Source: Planctomycetaceae bacterium (GTDB lineage Bacteria; Planctomycetota; SZUA-567). Taken from it: 49,170 nucleotides of DNA. Shown here in pieces: positions 16,353 through 26,409 of the stretch; position 1 is the stretch's first letter; every line of letters begins with the position of its first letter. Both the position numbers and the translations under genes were made by a program. The notes under the pieces were generated by a model, which did no database searches, was not told where the DNA came from, and saw only the letters and a list, made by a program, of their open reading frames with translations. The DNA lies in the NCBI GenBank assembly GCA_021205245.1, contig JAJPXZ010000006.1, positions 1 through 49,170 of the forward strand. The letters run 5' to 3'.

Positions 16353-17826
16353 GTTGCAATTCCTCCTCGCTCGAGATAGCGTCGCGGGGAATGTCCCCGG
16401 TCAGACGTCCGTTGTAAATCACCAAAATTCTGTCGCATACGGCGAGCATTTCCATGAATTCAGACGAGATCATGAGAACGGCGTTCCCTTCGTCGGCGAA
16501 CGTGCGGATGATCTCGACTATCTCCGCCTTGGCGTTGATATCAATGCCCGCGGTCGGTTCGTCCAGCACCAGCACTTTGGGTTGGATGGACAGCCATTTG
16601 GAAATGACCACCTTTTGCTGGTTGCCGCCGGAGAGGAGGGACACGACCTTGTCGCGCCCGTCGGTCTTGACGTTGAATTCCCGGATAAAGCGATCCACCA
16701 GAGAGTCGGCGTCGCGGTGCCTGATTAAGAATCGGCCGCTGAGGTCTTTCAAAACCGGGGTGATGATGTTCTCCCGCACCGAATGCCCAAGCACCAGCCC
16801 CTGCCGCCGGCGATCCTCCGGCACCAGGGCGATGCCCGCTTCGATGGCGTTGGCCACGTTGCGGATTCGTACCTCTTTCTCGTCGACAAGTATCTTCCCT
16901 GACGACGCGGGCGCAATGCCGAAAAGCGCCTCGGCCAACTCGCTTCTGCCGCTACCGAGAAGTCCGGCCAGGCCGACGATCTCGCCCTTTTTAATGGTGA
17001 AGGATATCGGCTCCGCACCCCCCACCACCAAATCGCGCACTTCGAGCATCGGCTCGACGGCGACGGTGTTGCGAGGCTTCCACTCGAGCCCGTGGGACTG
17101 TGAGGTGAATCCGAGCATATTGGAGATAATGTCGTTCAGGGTCATTCCGGCCAATGGCCTGGTGACGACGTTGGCACCGTCGCGGAGGATGGTGATGCGG
17201 TCGGCAATGGTCATGATCTCGTTCATGCGGTGCGATATGTACACCATCGACACCCCGCGTTTTTTCAACCGCTCGATAATGCTGAACAGCACCGCCACCT
17301 CGGGGTCGGACAACGATGCGGTCGGCTCGTCCAGAATCAGCACCGACGCCTCACGCGAGAGGGCCTTGGCAATCTCCACCATCTGGCAATAGCCGACGCC
17401 CAGGGTGGAAATGCGGGTGCGGGGGTCGATGTCCACCTCCAGATCGTCCAACAGCGCCTTGGCGTCGCGGTTCATGCGCTCCTTGTCGATAAGGCCGTGG
17501 CGGGTCTTGGGCTCGCTGTTCAGGAAAATGTTTTCAGCCACGGTCATGGTGGGAATGTTGGACAGCTCCTGGAAGATCATACGGACGCCGCCCGCGCTGG
17601 CTTCCTCATAGGAATGGAAGGAAACGTCGTTGCCGCCCAGGACAATCCTCCCCGCGTCGGGCCGATAGACGCCGGTGAGGATTTTCATCAAGGTGCTTTT
17701 GCCCGCGCCGTTGCCGCCGACCAAGGCGTGGACCTCGCCCGGCAGCAGTTCGAAATGCGCGTCCTTCAGCACCGGCACGCCGAAGGTCTTGCATATGCCG
17801 GTCATGGTGAGAATTGGTTCGCTCAT
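16330..17826 (-). CDS. Sugar ABC transporter ATPase, RbsA/MglA type (two domains)
   Basis: This fused double ATP-binding protein of 498 residues powers the RbsC-type permease. Domain 1 has an intact Walker A (GGNGAGKST, residues 37-45), Walker B (LILDEPTAS) and H-loop (YISHRM). Its signature is unusual, LGVGYCQ instead of the LSVGQQ-like form. Domain 2 has the family's naturally modified P-loop (GLAGLLGSGRSE), signature LSGGNQQK and Walker B VLVLDEPTAG. ATG 17826 is chosen because the protein begins properly there; a longer frame runs into the upstream gene. Domain 1 is a good comparison for the pseudo-ATPase domain of the kinase at 21425-23260. Confidence 0.91.
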   Translation of the reverse strand: MSEPILTMTGICKTFGVPVLKDAHFELLPGEVHALVGGNGAGKSTLMKILTGVYRPDAGRIVLGGNDVSFHSYEEASAGGVRMIFQELSNIPTMTVAENIFLNSEPKTRHGLIDKERMNRDAKALLDDLEVDIDPRTRISTLGVGYCQMVEIAKALSREASVLILDEPTASLSDPEVAVLFSIIERLKKRGVSMVYISHRMNEIMTIADRITILRDGANVVTRPLAGMTLNDIISNMLGFTSQSHGLEWKPRNTVAVEPMLEVRDLVVGGAEPISFTIKKGEIVGLAGLLGSGRSELAEALFGIAPASSGKILVDEKEVRIRNVANAIEAGIALVPEDRRRQGLVLGHSVRENIITPVLKDLSGRFLIRHRDADSLVDRFIREFNVKTDGRDKVVSLLSGGNQQKVVISKWLSIQPKVLVLDEPTAGIDINAKAEIVEIIRTFADEGNAVLMISSEFMEMLAVCDRILVIYNGRLTGDIPRDAISSEEELQHAIQVTR

Positions 17827-17894
17827 GATTTCCCGCCTGTATGGAGAGGACGGACCGGCACGGCAAGCCGAGCCGGTCCGCAATCGGGTTGCTC

Positions 17895-19058
17895 CTAGAT
17901 GACGGTCCAGTTGCCGCCTGCGTCGTTCGACCTGAAGACGGCGTCGCCGATGCGCTCGATTTGATAGCCGTCCTCGAAGTTCGGGCTGGGGTCCTTGCCT
18001 TCGGCGATCGATTTGAAGAAGTCGTAGCATTCGACAATCTTCGTTTCGCTGTAGCCTATGCCGAGAGCGGGAATGGGCCAGAGGCCGTCGCCATAGGGAT
18101 GGGAGGGGCCGGTATAGATGGTGCGGAAGCCGCGCCGGTCGCCCGGATCCGAGGCGAAGCAGACCTGGAGTTCGTCGCGCCGTTCGTAGTTGAAGTAGAT
18201 GGAACCGATTTCACCGTGGATTTCGAAGGTGATGAAATTGTTGCGGCCCCAAGCGTTGCGGGTGGCCTCGATGGAGCCGGTGGCGCCGTTGGCGAAGCGG
18301 ATGGCGAACTCGGCTTCGTCGTCCACATCCACCTTGCCCTTGGGCGCGTCGGAGCCGCCCTTGACCGTGCCCAGGTTGTCGATGGCACCGGTCTGGACCG
18401 GGCGCTCGGGGATATAGGTGGTCAGGCGCGCCGCCACTTCGGTGAAGTCGCCGACGAGATAGCGGGCGATGTCGACCACGTGCGTGCCGATGTCGCCGAG
18501 CGCTCCCGAGCCGCAGACCTTTTTCTGGAAGCGCCAAGAAAGGGGCGAATCAGGCGAAGCGGACCAATCCTGGAGGTAGGTCCCACGGAAGGTACGAATT
18601 TTGCCGATTGCGCCTTCCTGAATGAATTTGTGGGCCAGGGCCACGGCGGGCGTGCGGCGATAATTGAAAGCCAGCATGTTGCGGACGCCTGCCGCCTTGA
18701 CGGCGTCGCGCATCGCCTTCGCTTCGTCGAGGGTGCGGGAGATGGGCTTTTCGCAGAATATATGCTTGCCCGCCTTTGCTGCGGCGAGGGCGATTTCGCA
18801 ATGGGAGTCGTTCGGCGTCACGATGTCGATGATGTCGATATCCGGATCGTCGATAAGGTCTTTCCAATTGGCGGTATAGTTGGCAAAGCCGAGCCGGGCC
18901 GCTGCTTCCTTGGCCGTGGCCTCGGTGAGGTCGGCGATTTTGTGGCGGACGGGAATGCCGGGCGCGGGCCAGAAAAACATGGGCATGGTGGCATAGGCGA
19001 GGGAATGCGCTTTGGCCATGAATCCGGCGCCGATCATGCCGATGCGATACTGTTTCAT
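17895..19058 (-). CDS. Gfo/Idh/MocA family oxidoreductase
   Basis: This NAD(P)-dependent dehydrogenase has 387 residues. The Rossmann motif is IGMIGAGFMAKAHSLAY, the hallmark is FCEKP with Lys104, and the catalytic Asp/His lie in GALGDIGTHVVDIARYLVG. CCAGGAG precedes the ATG at 19058. It lies between the binding protein and the ATPase of the importer, an arrangement common where the imported sugar is oxidised first. A 145-base gap with a direct repeat separates it from the binding-protein gene. The long C-terminal part with DGLWPIPALGIGYSETKI is typical of the inositol-dehydrogenase-like branch, but no substrate can be assigned. Confidence 0.87.
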   Translation of the reverse strand: MKQYRIGMIGAGFMAKAHSLAYATMPMFFWPAPGIPVRHKIADLTEATAKEAAARLGFANYTANWKDLIDDPDIDIIDIVTPNDSHCEIALAAAKAGKHIFCEKPISRTLDEAKAMRDAVKAAGVRNMLAFNYRRTPAVALAHKFIQEGAIGKIRTFRGTYLQDWSASPDSPLSWRFQKKVCGSGALGDIGTHVVDIARYLVGDFTEVAARLTTYIPERPVQTGAIDNLGTVKGGSDAPKGKVDVDDEAEFAIRFANGATGSIEATRNAWGRNNFITFEIHGEIGSIYFNYERRDELQVCFASDPGDRRGFRTIYTGPSHPYGDGLWPIPALGIGYSETKIVECYDFFKSIAEGKDPSPNFEDGYQIERIGDAVFRSNDAGGNWTVI

Positions 19059-19158
19059 CGTTCTTTTCTCCTGGAGAATGGTGTGCATCACCCCTCGTCG
19101 GGCGCGGCAAGCGTCGTCCGATTGGCGATGCACGAATTTGTGATGATGGTGTTACAAA

Positions 19159-19198
19159 AGTGGAGGTGTCGTGAATAGCCCAGTGGAGGTGTCGTGAA
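19159..19198. repeat. Short tandem direct repeat in an intercistronic gap
   Basis: The 17-base unit AGTGGAGGTGTCGTGAA occurs twice exactly (19159-19175 and 19182-19198) with a 23-base period. It lies directly after the binding-protein stop codon on the minus strand, in the 145-base gap before the next gene. It does not form a strong hairpin. Function unknown. Confidence 0.75.
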
Positions 19199-19203
19199 AA
19201 GCC

Positions 19204-20277
19204 TCAGTTTTTGGCGGCTTCGACCAGCCAGTCCGGCGCATCCTTGTGATAGACCTGCTTATAGGCGTCGAGGATATTGTCCTTGGTCACCGGCAGGGCG
19301 GGAACGGCCACGTAGGGCGGGCATTCCTTTCCAAGCAGGGCGTAGGCGGCGAGAGTGGCTTCGGCCTGGCCCTGGTCGTACGGCAGCTGCGCGCCAAGAC
19401 CCTTGATGAGCCCACCCGAGGCGATGATGCGGGCGACGTTGTCGCCAAGGTCGATGGTGGTGACGACGATGTCGTCGCGGCCCATGGCGATGGCGGAGGA
19501 GACGACGGCTTCGGCCGGGACGTCCCAGTTGGCGAAGATGCCGTTGATTTCGGGCGAGCGGACAAACATGGCGTCGGCGATATCCGCGACCTTGTTGGGA
19601 TCGTCAAAGCCGCCCCGGTCGATGATTTTGATGTCGGGGTACTTTTCCTTGATGGTCTTCTCGAAAGCGGTGACGCGCTGGTTGGTGACAAAATAGTTGG
19701 CATCGTGATAGATGACGCCGATGTTGCCCTTGCCGCCCAGGGCATCGGCCATGATGTCGGCGGCGACGACGCCGTTGCCGTAGTTGTCGGCCGAGACGAT
19801 GGAGACGTAATCCTTGCCGTGTTCGACATCATCGGGGCAGTTGTCCATGAAGATGATCTTCATCCCGGATTCGGCGGCGCGCCTGAAGGCAGGGGCGGTG
19901 GAGACGGGATCAACGGGAATGCTGATAAGGATGTCGGGGTTGAGCGCCATGACGCTTTCAATGTCGGAGACCTGCTGCTCGACCTTGAAGTTGGCATCGG
20001 TGACGGCGAGGACTTGGATGCCCAGCTTCTCAAAGCTGTCGCGCAGGCCCTGTTGCTGAGCCCGGGACCAGTCGTCGCCGGAGTAGTGGAAGCAGATGGC
20101 GGCGGTATAGTTGCCTTCGCGGATTTTTGCGATCTCGGCGTCGGTAAGGGTCAAGTCCTTGGCGCTCGCTGCTTTTTCGCCTTTGGGACCGGTCGACATA
20201 ATTTGCATTTCTTCGGCCGACGCCGACAGGGCGAGGAAGAACGACAGGCAGACTGTCATCACGATTTTCTTGAACAT
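19204..20277 (-). CDS. Sugar ABC transporter periplasmic binding protein
   Basis: This periplasmic binding protein of 357 residues delivers substrate to the RbsABC-type importer at 15375-17826. The signal peptide (FKKIVMTVCLSFFLALSASA) ends before EE at residue 22. The mature protein has an N-terminal extension before the core fold. The ligand region includes CFHYSGDDWSRAQQQGL, ISIPVDPVSTAPAF, FMDNCPDD and FANWDVPAEAVV. CCAGGAGC precedes the ATG at 20277. The long extension and the DNCPDD segment differ from the binding proteins at 497-1441 and 38253-39287, so the three importers probably take different ligands. Confidence 0.87.
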   Translation of the reverse strand: MFKKIVMTVCLSFFLALSASAEEMQIMSTGPKGEKAASAKDLTLTDAEIAKIREGNYTAAICFHYSGDDWSRAQQQGLRDSFEKLGIQVLAVTDANFKVEQQVSDIESVMALNPDILISIPVDPVSTAPAFRRAAESGMKIIFMDNCPDDVEHGKDYVSIVSADNYGNGVVAADIMADALGGKGNIGVIYHDANYFVTNQRVTAFEKTIKEKYPDIKIIDRGGFDDPNKVADIADAMFVRSPEINGIFANWDVPAEAVVSSAIAMGRDDIVVTTIDLGDNVARIIASGGLIKGLGAQLPYDQGQAEATLAAYALLGKECPPYVAVPALPVTKDNILDAYKQVYHKDAPDWLVEAAKN

Positions 20278-20314
20278 GAAAAGCTCCTGGTTGGATATAT
20301 GGGTGATGGTGCGA

Positions 20315-21127
20315 TTAGGCGATCTTGTCTTCCAAATACGCATAGGCCTTGGCTGCGCCGTCTTCCGGCGTGCCGGGATAGCCGTCGATTTCGACCGTAT
20401 AGTCGATATGGCGGCCGGTACTCTTGAGGAGCGCGAGGATGGCGTCGAAATCTATCTCGCCGTACCCGGGAGGATACGCCGCGCCGCCCTTGATGTCCTT
20501 GAGGTGGATGTAGCGGATGCGGTCGAGGTATTTCTTCACCACCACCAGCGGGTCGCCGCCGCCCATCTGCACGTGGCCGCAGTCGGGGCAGATGTCGATG
20601 CAGGTCATGGTCATGACCTTGTCCAACTGCTCGGGCGACTGCACCGCGCTGCCCATGTGCGGGTGGATGCTGGCGATGATGCCGTAGTCATCCGCCATCT
20701 TCTTCACCGCGTCCATGCCGCTTGCCACCAGCTTGTAGTCGCCCTCGCGAATACCGTCGTGACGCACAGCGCCGCCGCCGACGCAGAGGTGTTTTGCCCC
20801 CGCCTTCTGAGCCAGGCCGAGGACGCGCTTCACCTTGGCCAGTTCCTCCGCCAACGCGTCTTCGAAGATGAAATTGAGGCCGGTATAGACACCCAGGAGC
20901 TGCAGGTTGTTTGTGGCCAGGAGGTCCTGTAGTTCGTTCATCCTTCCTTCGTAGGCGATGAGGTTGCCCTCAAAGAGTTCGACATATTCGAACCCGGCTT
21001 TGGCGATGGCGGGGAAGGTGGTCGTCTCCGGACCAGTGGAGATGTAGTAGGAATCAACGATGGAGGTGACGCCGCCGCCCCCGCCATAGATGGTTCCCCA
21101 GGCGTTGGTCATAAACCCGACTTTCAT
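20315..21127 (-). CDS. Sugar phosphate isomerase/epimerase (IolE-like TIM barrel)
   Basis: This TIM-barrel isomerase or dehydratase-like protein has 270 residues. Recognisable segments are GVYTGLNFIFED, SIHPHMGSAVQSPEQ (similar to the His-rich motif of inosose dehydratases), DICPDCGHVQMGG, RYIHLKDIKGG and TVEIDGYPG, which supply the usual Glu/Asp/His metal ligands. The ATG at 21127 starts the protein properly (MKVGFMTNAWG). It is the first gene after the candidate sigma-54 promoter at 21271-21286 and lies 37 bases before the binding-protein gene. The match to inosose dehydratase is partial; a rare-sugar epimerase is equally possible. Confidence 0.83.
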   Translation of the reverse strand: MKVGFMTNAWGTIYGGGGGVTSIVDSYYISTGPETTTFPAIAKAGFEYVELFEGNLIAYEGRMNELQDLLATNNLQLLGVYTGLNFIFEDALAEELAKVKRVLGLAQKAGAKHLCVGGGAVRHDGIREGDYKLVASGMDAVKKMADDYGIIASIHPHMGSAVQSPEQLDKVMTMTCIDICPDCGHVQMGGGDPLVVVKKYLDRIRYIHLKDIKGGAAYPPGYGEIDFDAILALLKSTGRHIDYTVEIDGYPGTPEDGAAKAYAYLEDKIA

Positions 21128-21270
21128 AACACGTCCTTTCACGTTGCCACTGGCGATGGGAAAGCGTCCCGACACCGGGGTCCGGACCCGCATTCCGGCT
21201 GGAATGGAGACCCGAAGGGAGAGCCGGTTCGCAAAAGAAAAATGACGATGTGCGCACAGTGACAATCTTA

Positions 21271-21286
21271 TGCAATCGGCTTACCA
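21271..21286 (-). promoter_or_regulatory. Candidate sigma-54 (-24/-12) promoter of the sugar operon
   Basis: Read on the minus strand, TGGTAAGCCGATTGCA matches the sigma-54 consensus TGGCACG-N4-TTGCA with two mismatches. It has the obligatory GG and GC ten bases apart. Transcription would start near 21260, about 130 bases before the first gene at 21127. The adjacent gene pair encodes an NtrC-type sigma-54 activator, which makes the assignment coherent. Confidence 0.65.
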
Positions 21287-21371
21287 GCAATGAAGTTTTT
21301 GTGATGAACCTTCTAACTCGGGAAAACTCCGGGGTGCCGACGGTGATGGCGAACCGTGAGGCAATCCTTTG

Positions 21372-21421
21372 ACTGTGAAAAATTTTCACACTGTAACCAC
21401 AGTGTGCAAGAAGTTCACAGT
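21372..21421. promoter_or_regulatory. Cluster of inverted repeats: candidate activator sites (or kinase terminator)
   Basis: Three nested inverted repeats lie just after the kinase stop codon. They are GTGAAAAATTTTCAC (21375-21389), CACACTGT-N4-ACAGTGTG (21387-21406), and the outer pair ACTGTGAA (21372-21379) with TTCACAGT (21414-21421). They are centred about 110-140 bases upstream of the predicted sigma-54 start, where NtrC-type activators bind. On the minus strand the middle repeat is followed by AAAATTTTT, so it could also act as a terminator for the kinase gene. Both roles are possible. Confidence 0.55.
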
Positions 21422-21424
21422 AAC

Positions 21425-23249
21425 TTATGCAACCGGGGCGGTGGGAAATTCGAGGATGAACTGACAGCCGGCATGGGGCAGGTTGGCCACGGTGATGATG
21501 CCGCCGTGCTCCCGCACCAGGTTGTAGACAATGGAAAGACCGAGGCCCTGGTTGGGCCCGTCGCCAAGCTTGTCGGAGACAAAGGGCAGGAAGACGTCCT
21601 CCACGTGATCAAGCCCGATGCCCGGTCCGTCGTCCGCCATGGTGATACGGACCTTGGTTTGATCGAACTCGCGCACCTCCTCCGCAACGATACGGATATG
21701 GCCGCCCCGTTCCTTCAGCGCTTCGATAGAATTTCGCAGGAGATTGAGGAACACCTGGCGCATCTCGTTGTGGTCGGCGTTGATGAGGAGAGGCTTATCG
21801 GTCGCCTTGAAGCTGAATTCAATATTCATGTCGCGGACATGGAATCCCAGGAGGTCGAGCGTCTCGCCGATGAGCAGACGGACGTCCATGGTGTCCACCG
21901 GCCGATCGCGGCGGCCGGAAAAGAGGACGAGGTTGTCGACGATGCGCTGGATGCGTTCGGCTTCCGCCTCGATCTTGCCCAGCAACTCCGCTGTTTGCGG
22001 TTCCTTGTTGGTGAGGCGCAGGTAACTGATGAGGTTGGTCATGATCTCAAGCGGATTGTTGACCTCATGGGCGACGCCGGCGGCGAGCAGGCCGATGTTT
22101 TTCAAATTTTCCGATACCATGGCGCGCTGGCGCAGGTGCTCGGCGTCTGAGACGTCGTCGATACTGAGGAGATGGCCCACCGCTTGGTGACGGTCGTGGA
22201 TAACGCGTAACTTGACGTCGGCGATTTTACGGCGATCGTACTCGTTGCAGACGATGCTGCGAGCGTTGAAATCCTCGTACCCGGCGGCGGCGTTCATAAT
22301 TACTTCGTGGAGTCGGAGATTGTTGCCGCCGAGCACCTCCAACAGCGACTTGTTGGTGACTTTTTCGCCTTCGAGCGAGAACAACCGCTGGGCGGCATGG
22401 TTGCAGAAACGTACCCGGCGGTCCAGGTCCATGACCAGGACGCAGGTCGGCACGTCGCTCAGGGCGGCGTCGATGAAATGCATGAGTTCGTAGAACTCGG
22501 GCCGGGAGACGACGTCGCTATTGGAGAGTTGATCGTAGCAGAGACGGATGATGTAGAGTTGGTTGAGGTTGGCGACTTCGTCAGTGAGAATGATCTGATT
22601 CTCGCGCATGACGCTGATCCGGTCGGCCTGGAGCAGCAGGTATTCCACCTCGTTGGCGGTCCAGAGGACAGACATGCCGCGCTCGCGGGTGTTGCGGCGG
22701 AATGCGGCTAGTATCTCGCTACGCCGTTGTTCAGACAGGCGGTCCAGCGATTCGTCGATAACCAGCAGGCTGGGCTTGCGGCGGAGCCGGTTCAGAATCT
22801 CGATATAGGTGAAGTCGGAATAGGGCAGATTTGATACGCGCTTGCAGGCGTCGAGATCGAATCCTTCAGCGTCTAGCCATGCCTGGATTTCGTGGTTGAG
22901 GGATCGGCGGGTGAACACCCCGCCGGCGCTCCATTCGCCACCCAGGGCCAGGTTTTCGGCGACGGTCATCCCTTCCTGCAGCATGGGCTGGCCGCCGGTG
23001 TACTCAACGCCGCGCGCCAAGATTTCGCCCTGGCTCGCGGTGGTGATGTCGGTCCCCGAGAGAAGGATGCGCCCGGCCTGAATAGGCAGCTCGCCGGTTA
23101 TGGCTTTGCAGAGCATGCTGCGTTCGTCGTGCTGGCGATTGACCAGGCCGTGGATTTCCCCCGGCTCGATGACCAGATCGACGCAGTCCAGCACCTGCCG
23201 CCCGTTGATATTGGCGGAGACGCCGCTGAGCGTAAGTTTGGGTGTGCCG

Positions 23250-23260
<11 letters not shown>
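21425..23260 (-). CDS. Soluble histidine kinase with N-terminal pseudo-ABC-ATPase domain (RbsA-like), PAS and HisKA/HATPase
   Basis: This 611-residue protein has no membrane segment. Residues 6-240 align end to end with domain 1 of RbsA-type sugar ATPases (for example 16330-17826). The nucleotide machinery is gone: Walker A is GLVNRQHDERSML (Lys to Arg47, glycines lost), the signature is LPYSD (145-149), and the H-loop His is Asn203. Asp169/Glu170 of Walker B survive, as does the permease-facing Q-loop region (YTGGQPMLQEGMTVAENLALG, 87-107). Residues 258-370 look like PAS. The kinase core has GVAHEVNNPLE (His398), N-box Asn510, DDGPGIG (543-549) and GLGLSIV (572-578). The ATG at 23260 overlaps the regulator stop by 11 bases, so both are translated together. 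It is likely a cytosolic sensor that docks on an importer permease; that role is inference. Confidence 0.88.
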
Positions 23261-24551
<1,291 letters not shown>

Positions 24552-24848
24552 ACGTGACCCTATACCTGTTGGCATGAAAGCGGAAAAGGTGGCGGACAGC
24601 ACGTACCGGCGTGCGAAAGCGAGAAGAGACGAGGCGATAAAGGATCCGGTTATCCCCGATACCATATCCACCCACTCCCGCCCCGTCAAGCGCGCCCCAC
24701 GAGTTCGTTACGGTGCGGCACCAAAGTTTTCAGGACTGTGGGTACCACTCGGGTAATGCACCGAAGCGATCTGGGTAGTCTTACAGCGATTGCGAGGATG
24801 TGCGCGGAAGAACTTCCGCTATTCAGAAAATTTATTTCTACACGGCGC
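24552..24848. other. Intergenic region between the response regulator and the ROK repressor
   Basis: No gene is recognised here. A perfect palindrome GCGGAAG-AA-CTTCCGC lies at 24804-24819. A second inverted repeat, GCGCTT-GACT-AAGCGC (24845-24860), overlaps the -35 box of the ROK promoter. No clear promoter for the minus-strand regulator could be assigned, although one must lie in this stretch. Confidence 0.5.
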
Positions 24849-24876
24849 TTGACTAAGCGCTTTACTATGGTATTAT
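24849..24876 (+). promoter_or_regulatory. Sigma-70 type promoter of the ROK repressor gene
   Basis: TTGACT (24849-24854) and TATTAT (24871-24876) are separated by 16 bases and match the consensus at five of six positions each. The leader to the ATG at 25020 would be about 135 bases. Confidence 0.6.
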
Positions 24877-24899
24877 CTTTATTAAAGACTCGAATAAAG
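24877..24899. promoter_or_regulatory. Candidate ROK repressor operator
   Basis: CTTTATT-N9-AATAAAG is a perfect inverted repeat placed directly after the -10 box, where a repressor would overlap the start site. AT-rich inverted repeats of this kind are known for NagC/Mlc/XylR-type ROK regulators. Autoregulation is the simplest reading; no clear copy was found before the sulfatase gene at 26410. Confidence 0.5.
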
Positions 24900-25019
24900 T
24901 AGACGGGCCTTCGGCCCCACCCCTTTGCCCTTGCTTTGATCCCTTCACGTGATTCAATATGTCAATGGTCCCCCTTCCGGCCTGGTGCCGGTCGGGATTG
25001 TTTTCTTATTGGAAAATCC

Positions 25020-26159
25020 ATGGTCGCATTGCATCCGACAAACACACTCACCATCAGGAAGCATAACCAGAGTCAGGTGCTTCAAGCACTGTGCTCGTGC
25101 GATCGCATATCACAACAAGAAATCGCGGCGCGATTAAATTTGAGTGTACCGACAGTCCTCTCTGTCGTCAAAAACCTGCAAAACCAGGGACTGGTGCGGG
25201 AAGTGGGCGCTTTCGCCTCCACCGGCGGACGCAAGGCGAAGGCCTTTTCTCTGGTAGCCGATTCGCGCCATGCCATTGGTGTGGAAATTACCCCGATATG
25301 GGTGGAGTTCATCGCAGTCAACCTTGCCGGCAAAGCGGTGACACGACAGCGCCACGACTTCCCCTTTGTCTGCGACGACGCCTATTTCAAGAAGGTCATC
25401 AGGCTAACGAATTCTTTTGTCGCAAACGCCCCGTTCGCCCCGGGCAGCATAATCGGCATGGGGTTTTCTATTCCCGGAATTGTCTCGTCAGACCAGACGA
25501 TGGTGGAATTTTCCCATATTCTCGGGTTGGAAAACTTCCCGACAGAGCGGTTTTGCCGTGGCCTGCCCTGGCCCATTTCGTTCATCAACGATGCGAATGC
25601 CGCTGGCTTCGCCGAGTTCTATAACCGGGTGGATACGGGCAACGCCATCTACCTGTTTCTCAGTACCAGCGTGGGCGGTGCGATATTTATCGGCGGCGAG
25701 TTGTATTACGGCAATAACCAGCGTGGCGGCGAGTTTGGCCACAACACCGTTATTCCCGACGGCAAAGCCTGCTACTGCGGCAAAAAAGGTTGCCTCGACG
25801 CCTACTGTTCGTCCAAGGCGCTGGCCAAGACGAGCGGCGTCGGCATGGACGAATTCTTTCCACAGCTTCGCGCCGGCGACGCCAAACTGCAGAAAATATG
25901 GGACGAGTACGTCTATCACCTCGCCATCGCGGTCAATAACATCCGCATGACCTTCGACTGCGACGTTGTCCTGGGCGGTCATATCGGCAGCCGCATGGGC
26001 GAGTATGTCGAGGATGTCCGCAAGAAATTGGCAAAGCTCAATGCCTATGAAAAGAACGCCGCCTATGCACGCACGTGTCTTTTCAAACCCGGATCGTCGC
26101 CCGCGGGAGCAGCGATGAAACACATCGAAGCTCTCCTGAACGGGGATACATTGCAGTAA
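25020..26159 (+). CDS. ROK-family transcriptional repressor
   Basis: This sugar-responsive DNA-binding protein has about 379 residues. The winged helix-turn-helix covers residues 29-60 (RISQQEIAARLNLSVPTVLSVVKNLQNQGLV). The ROK domain follows, with INDANAAGFAEF, GGAIFIGGELYYG, the GGEFGHNT motif and the zinc signature C251-Y-C-G-K-K-G-C258-L-D. The ATG at 25020 starts just before the helix-turn-helix; the alternative TTG at 24936 adds sequence unlike the family. No strong ribosome-binding site is seen. The gene sits upstream of, and co-directional with, the sulfatase and importer operon. It probably controls that operon in response to the imported or released sugar. Confidence 0.88.
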   Translation: MVALHPTNTLTIRKHNQSQVLQALCSCDRISQQEIAARLNLSVPTVLSVVKNLQNQGLVREVGAFASTGGRKAKAFSLVADSRHAIGVEITPIWVEFIAVNLAGKAVTRQRHDFPFVCDDAYFKKVIRLTNSFVANAPFAPGSIIGMGFSIPGIVSSDQTMVEFSHILGLENFPTERFCRGLPWPISFINDANAAGFAEFYNRVDTGNAIYLFLSTSVGGAIFIGGELYYGNNQRGGEFGHNTVIPDGKACYCGKKGCLDAYCSSKALAKTSGVGMDEFFPQLRAGDAKLQKIWDEYVYHLAIAVNNIRMTFDCDVVLGGHIGSRMGEYVEDVRKKLAKLNAYEKNAAYARTCLFKPGSSPAGAAMKHIEALLNGDTLQ

Positions 26160-26409
26160 TTCTTTTATAGTACCGTGTCACACACAACTCAGCCGGTTCG
26201 TCGACCGGAACGGTCTCCCATTGTCCCTTTGCACGAGAATCGGAGTCGACCACCTCTTATGAAACAAGTGACGTAATACCCGACGGCGCTGATACCGCGC
26301 CCCCCTCTCCTCTTTCCGTATGCATCACCCATGTCATGGCCGGAACGCCGGCCTGGACAGGATTGCATTGTCTTATTAGTTAACACATTTGTCCCCGATT
26401 GGAGTCGCA
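26160..26409 (+). other. Intergenic region before the sulfatase operon
   Basis: No gene is seen in these 250 bases. A short inverted repeat CCGGT-N6-ACCGG lies at 26193-26208. An AT-rich stretch (about 26361-26392) precedes the sulfatase and could hold its promoter, but no convincing -35/-10 pair was found. Confidence 0.35.

Noticed and set aside
17841-20427. Two long plus-strand open frames (17841-19178 and 19246-20427) opposite the oxidoreductase and binding-protein genes.
   Set aside because: They mirror the codon pattern of genuine minus-strand genes, with repeated Val-Gly-Asp composition, and lack ribosome-binding sites and domains.
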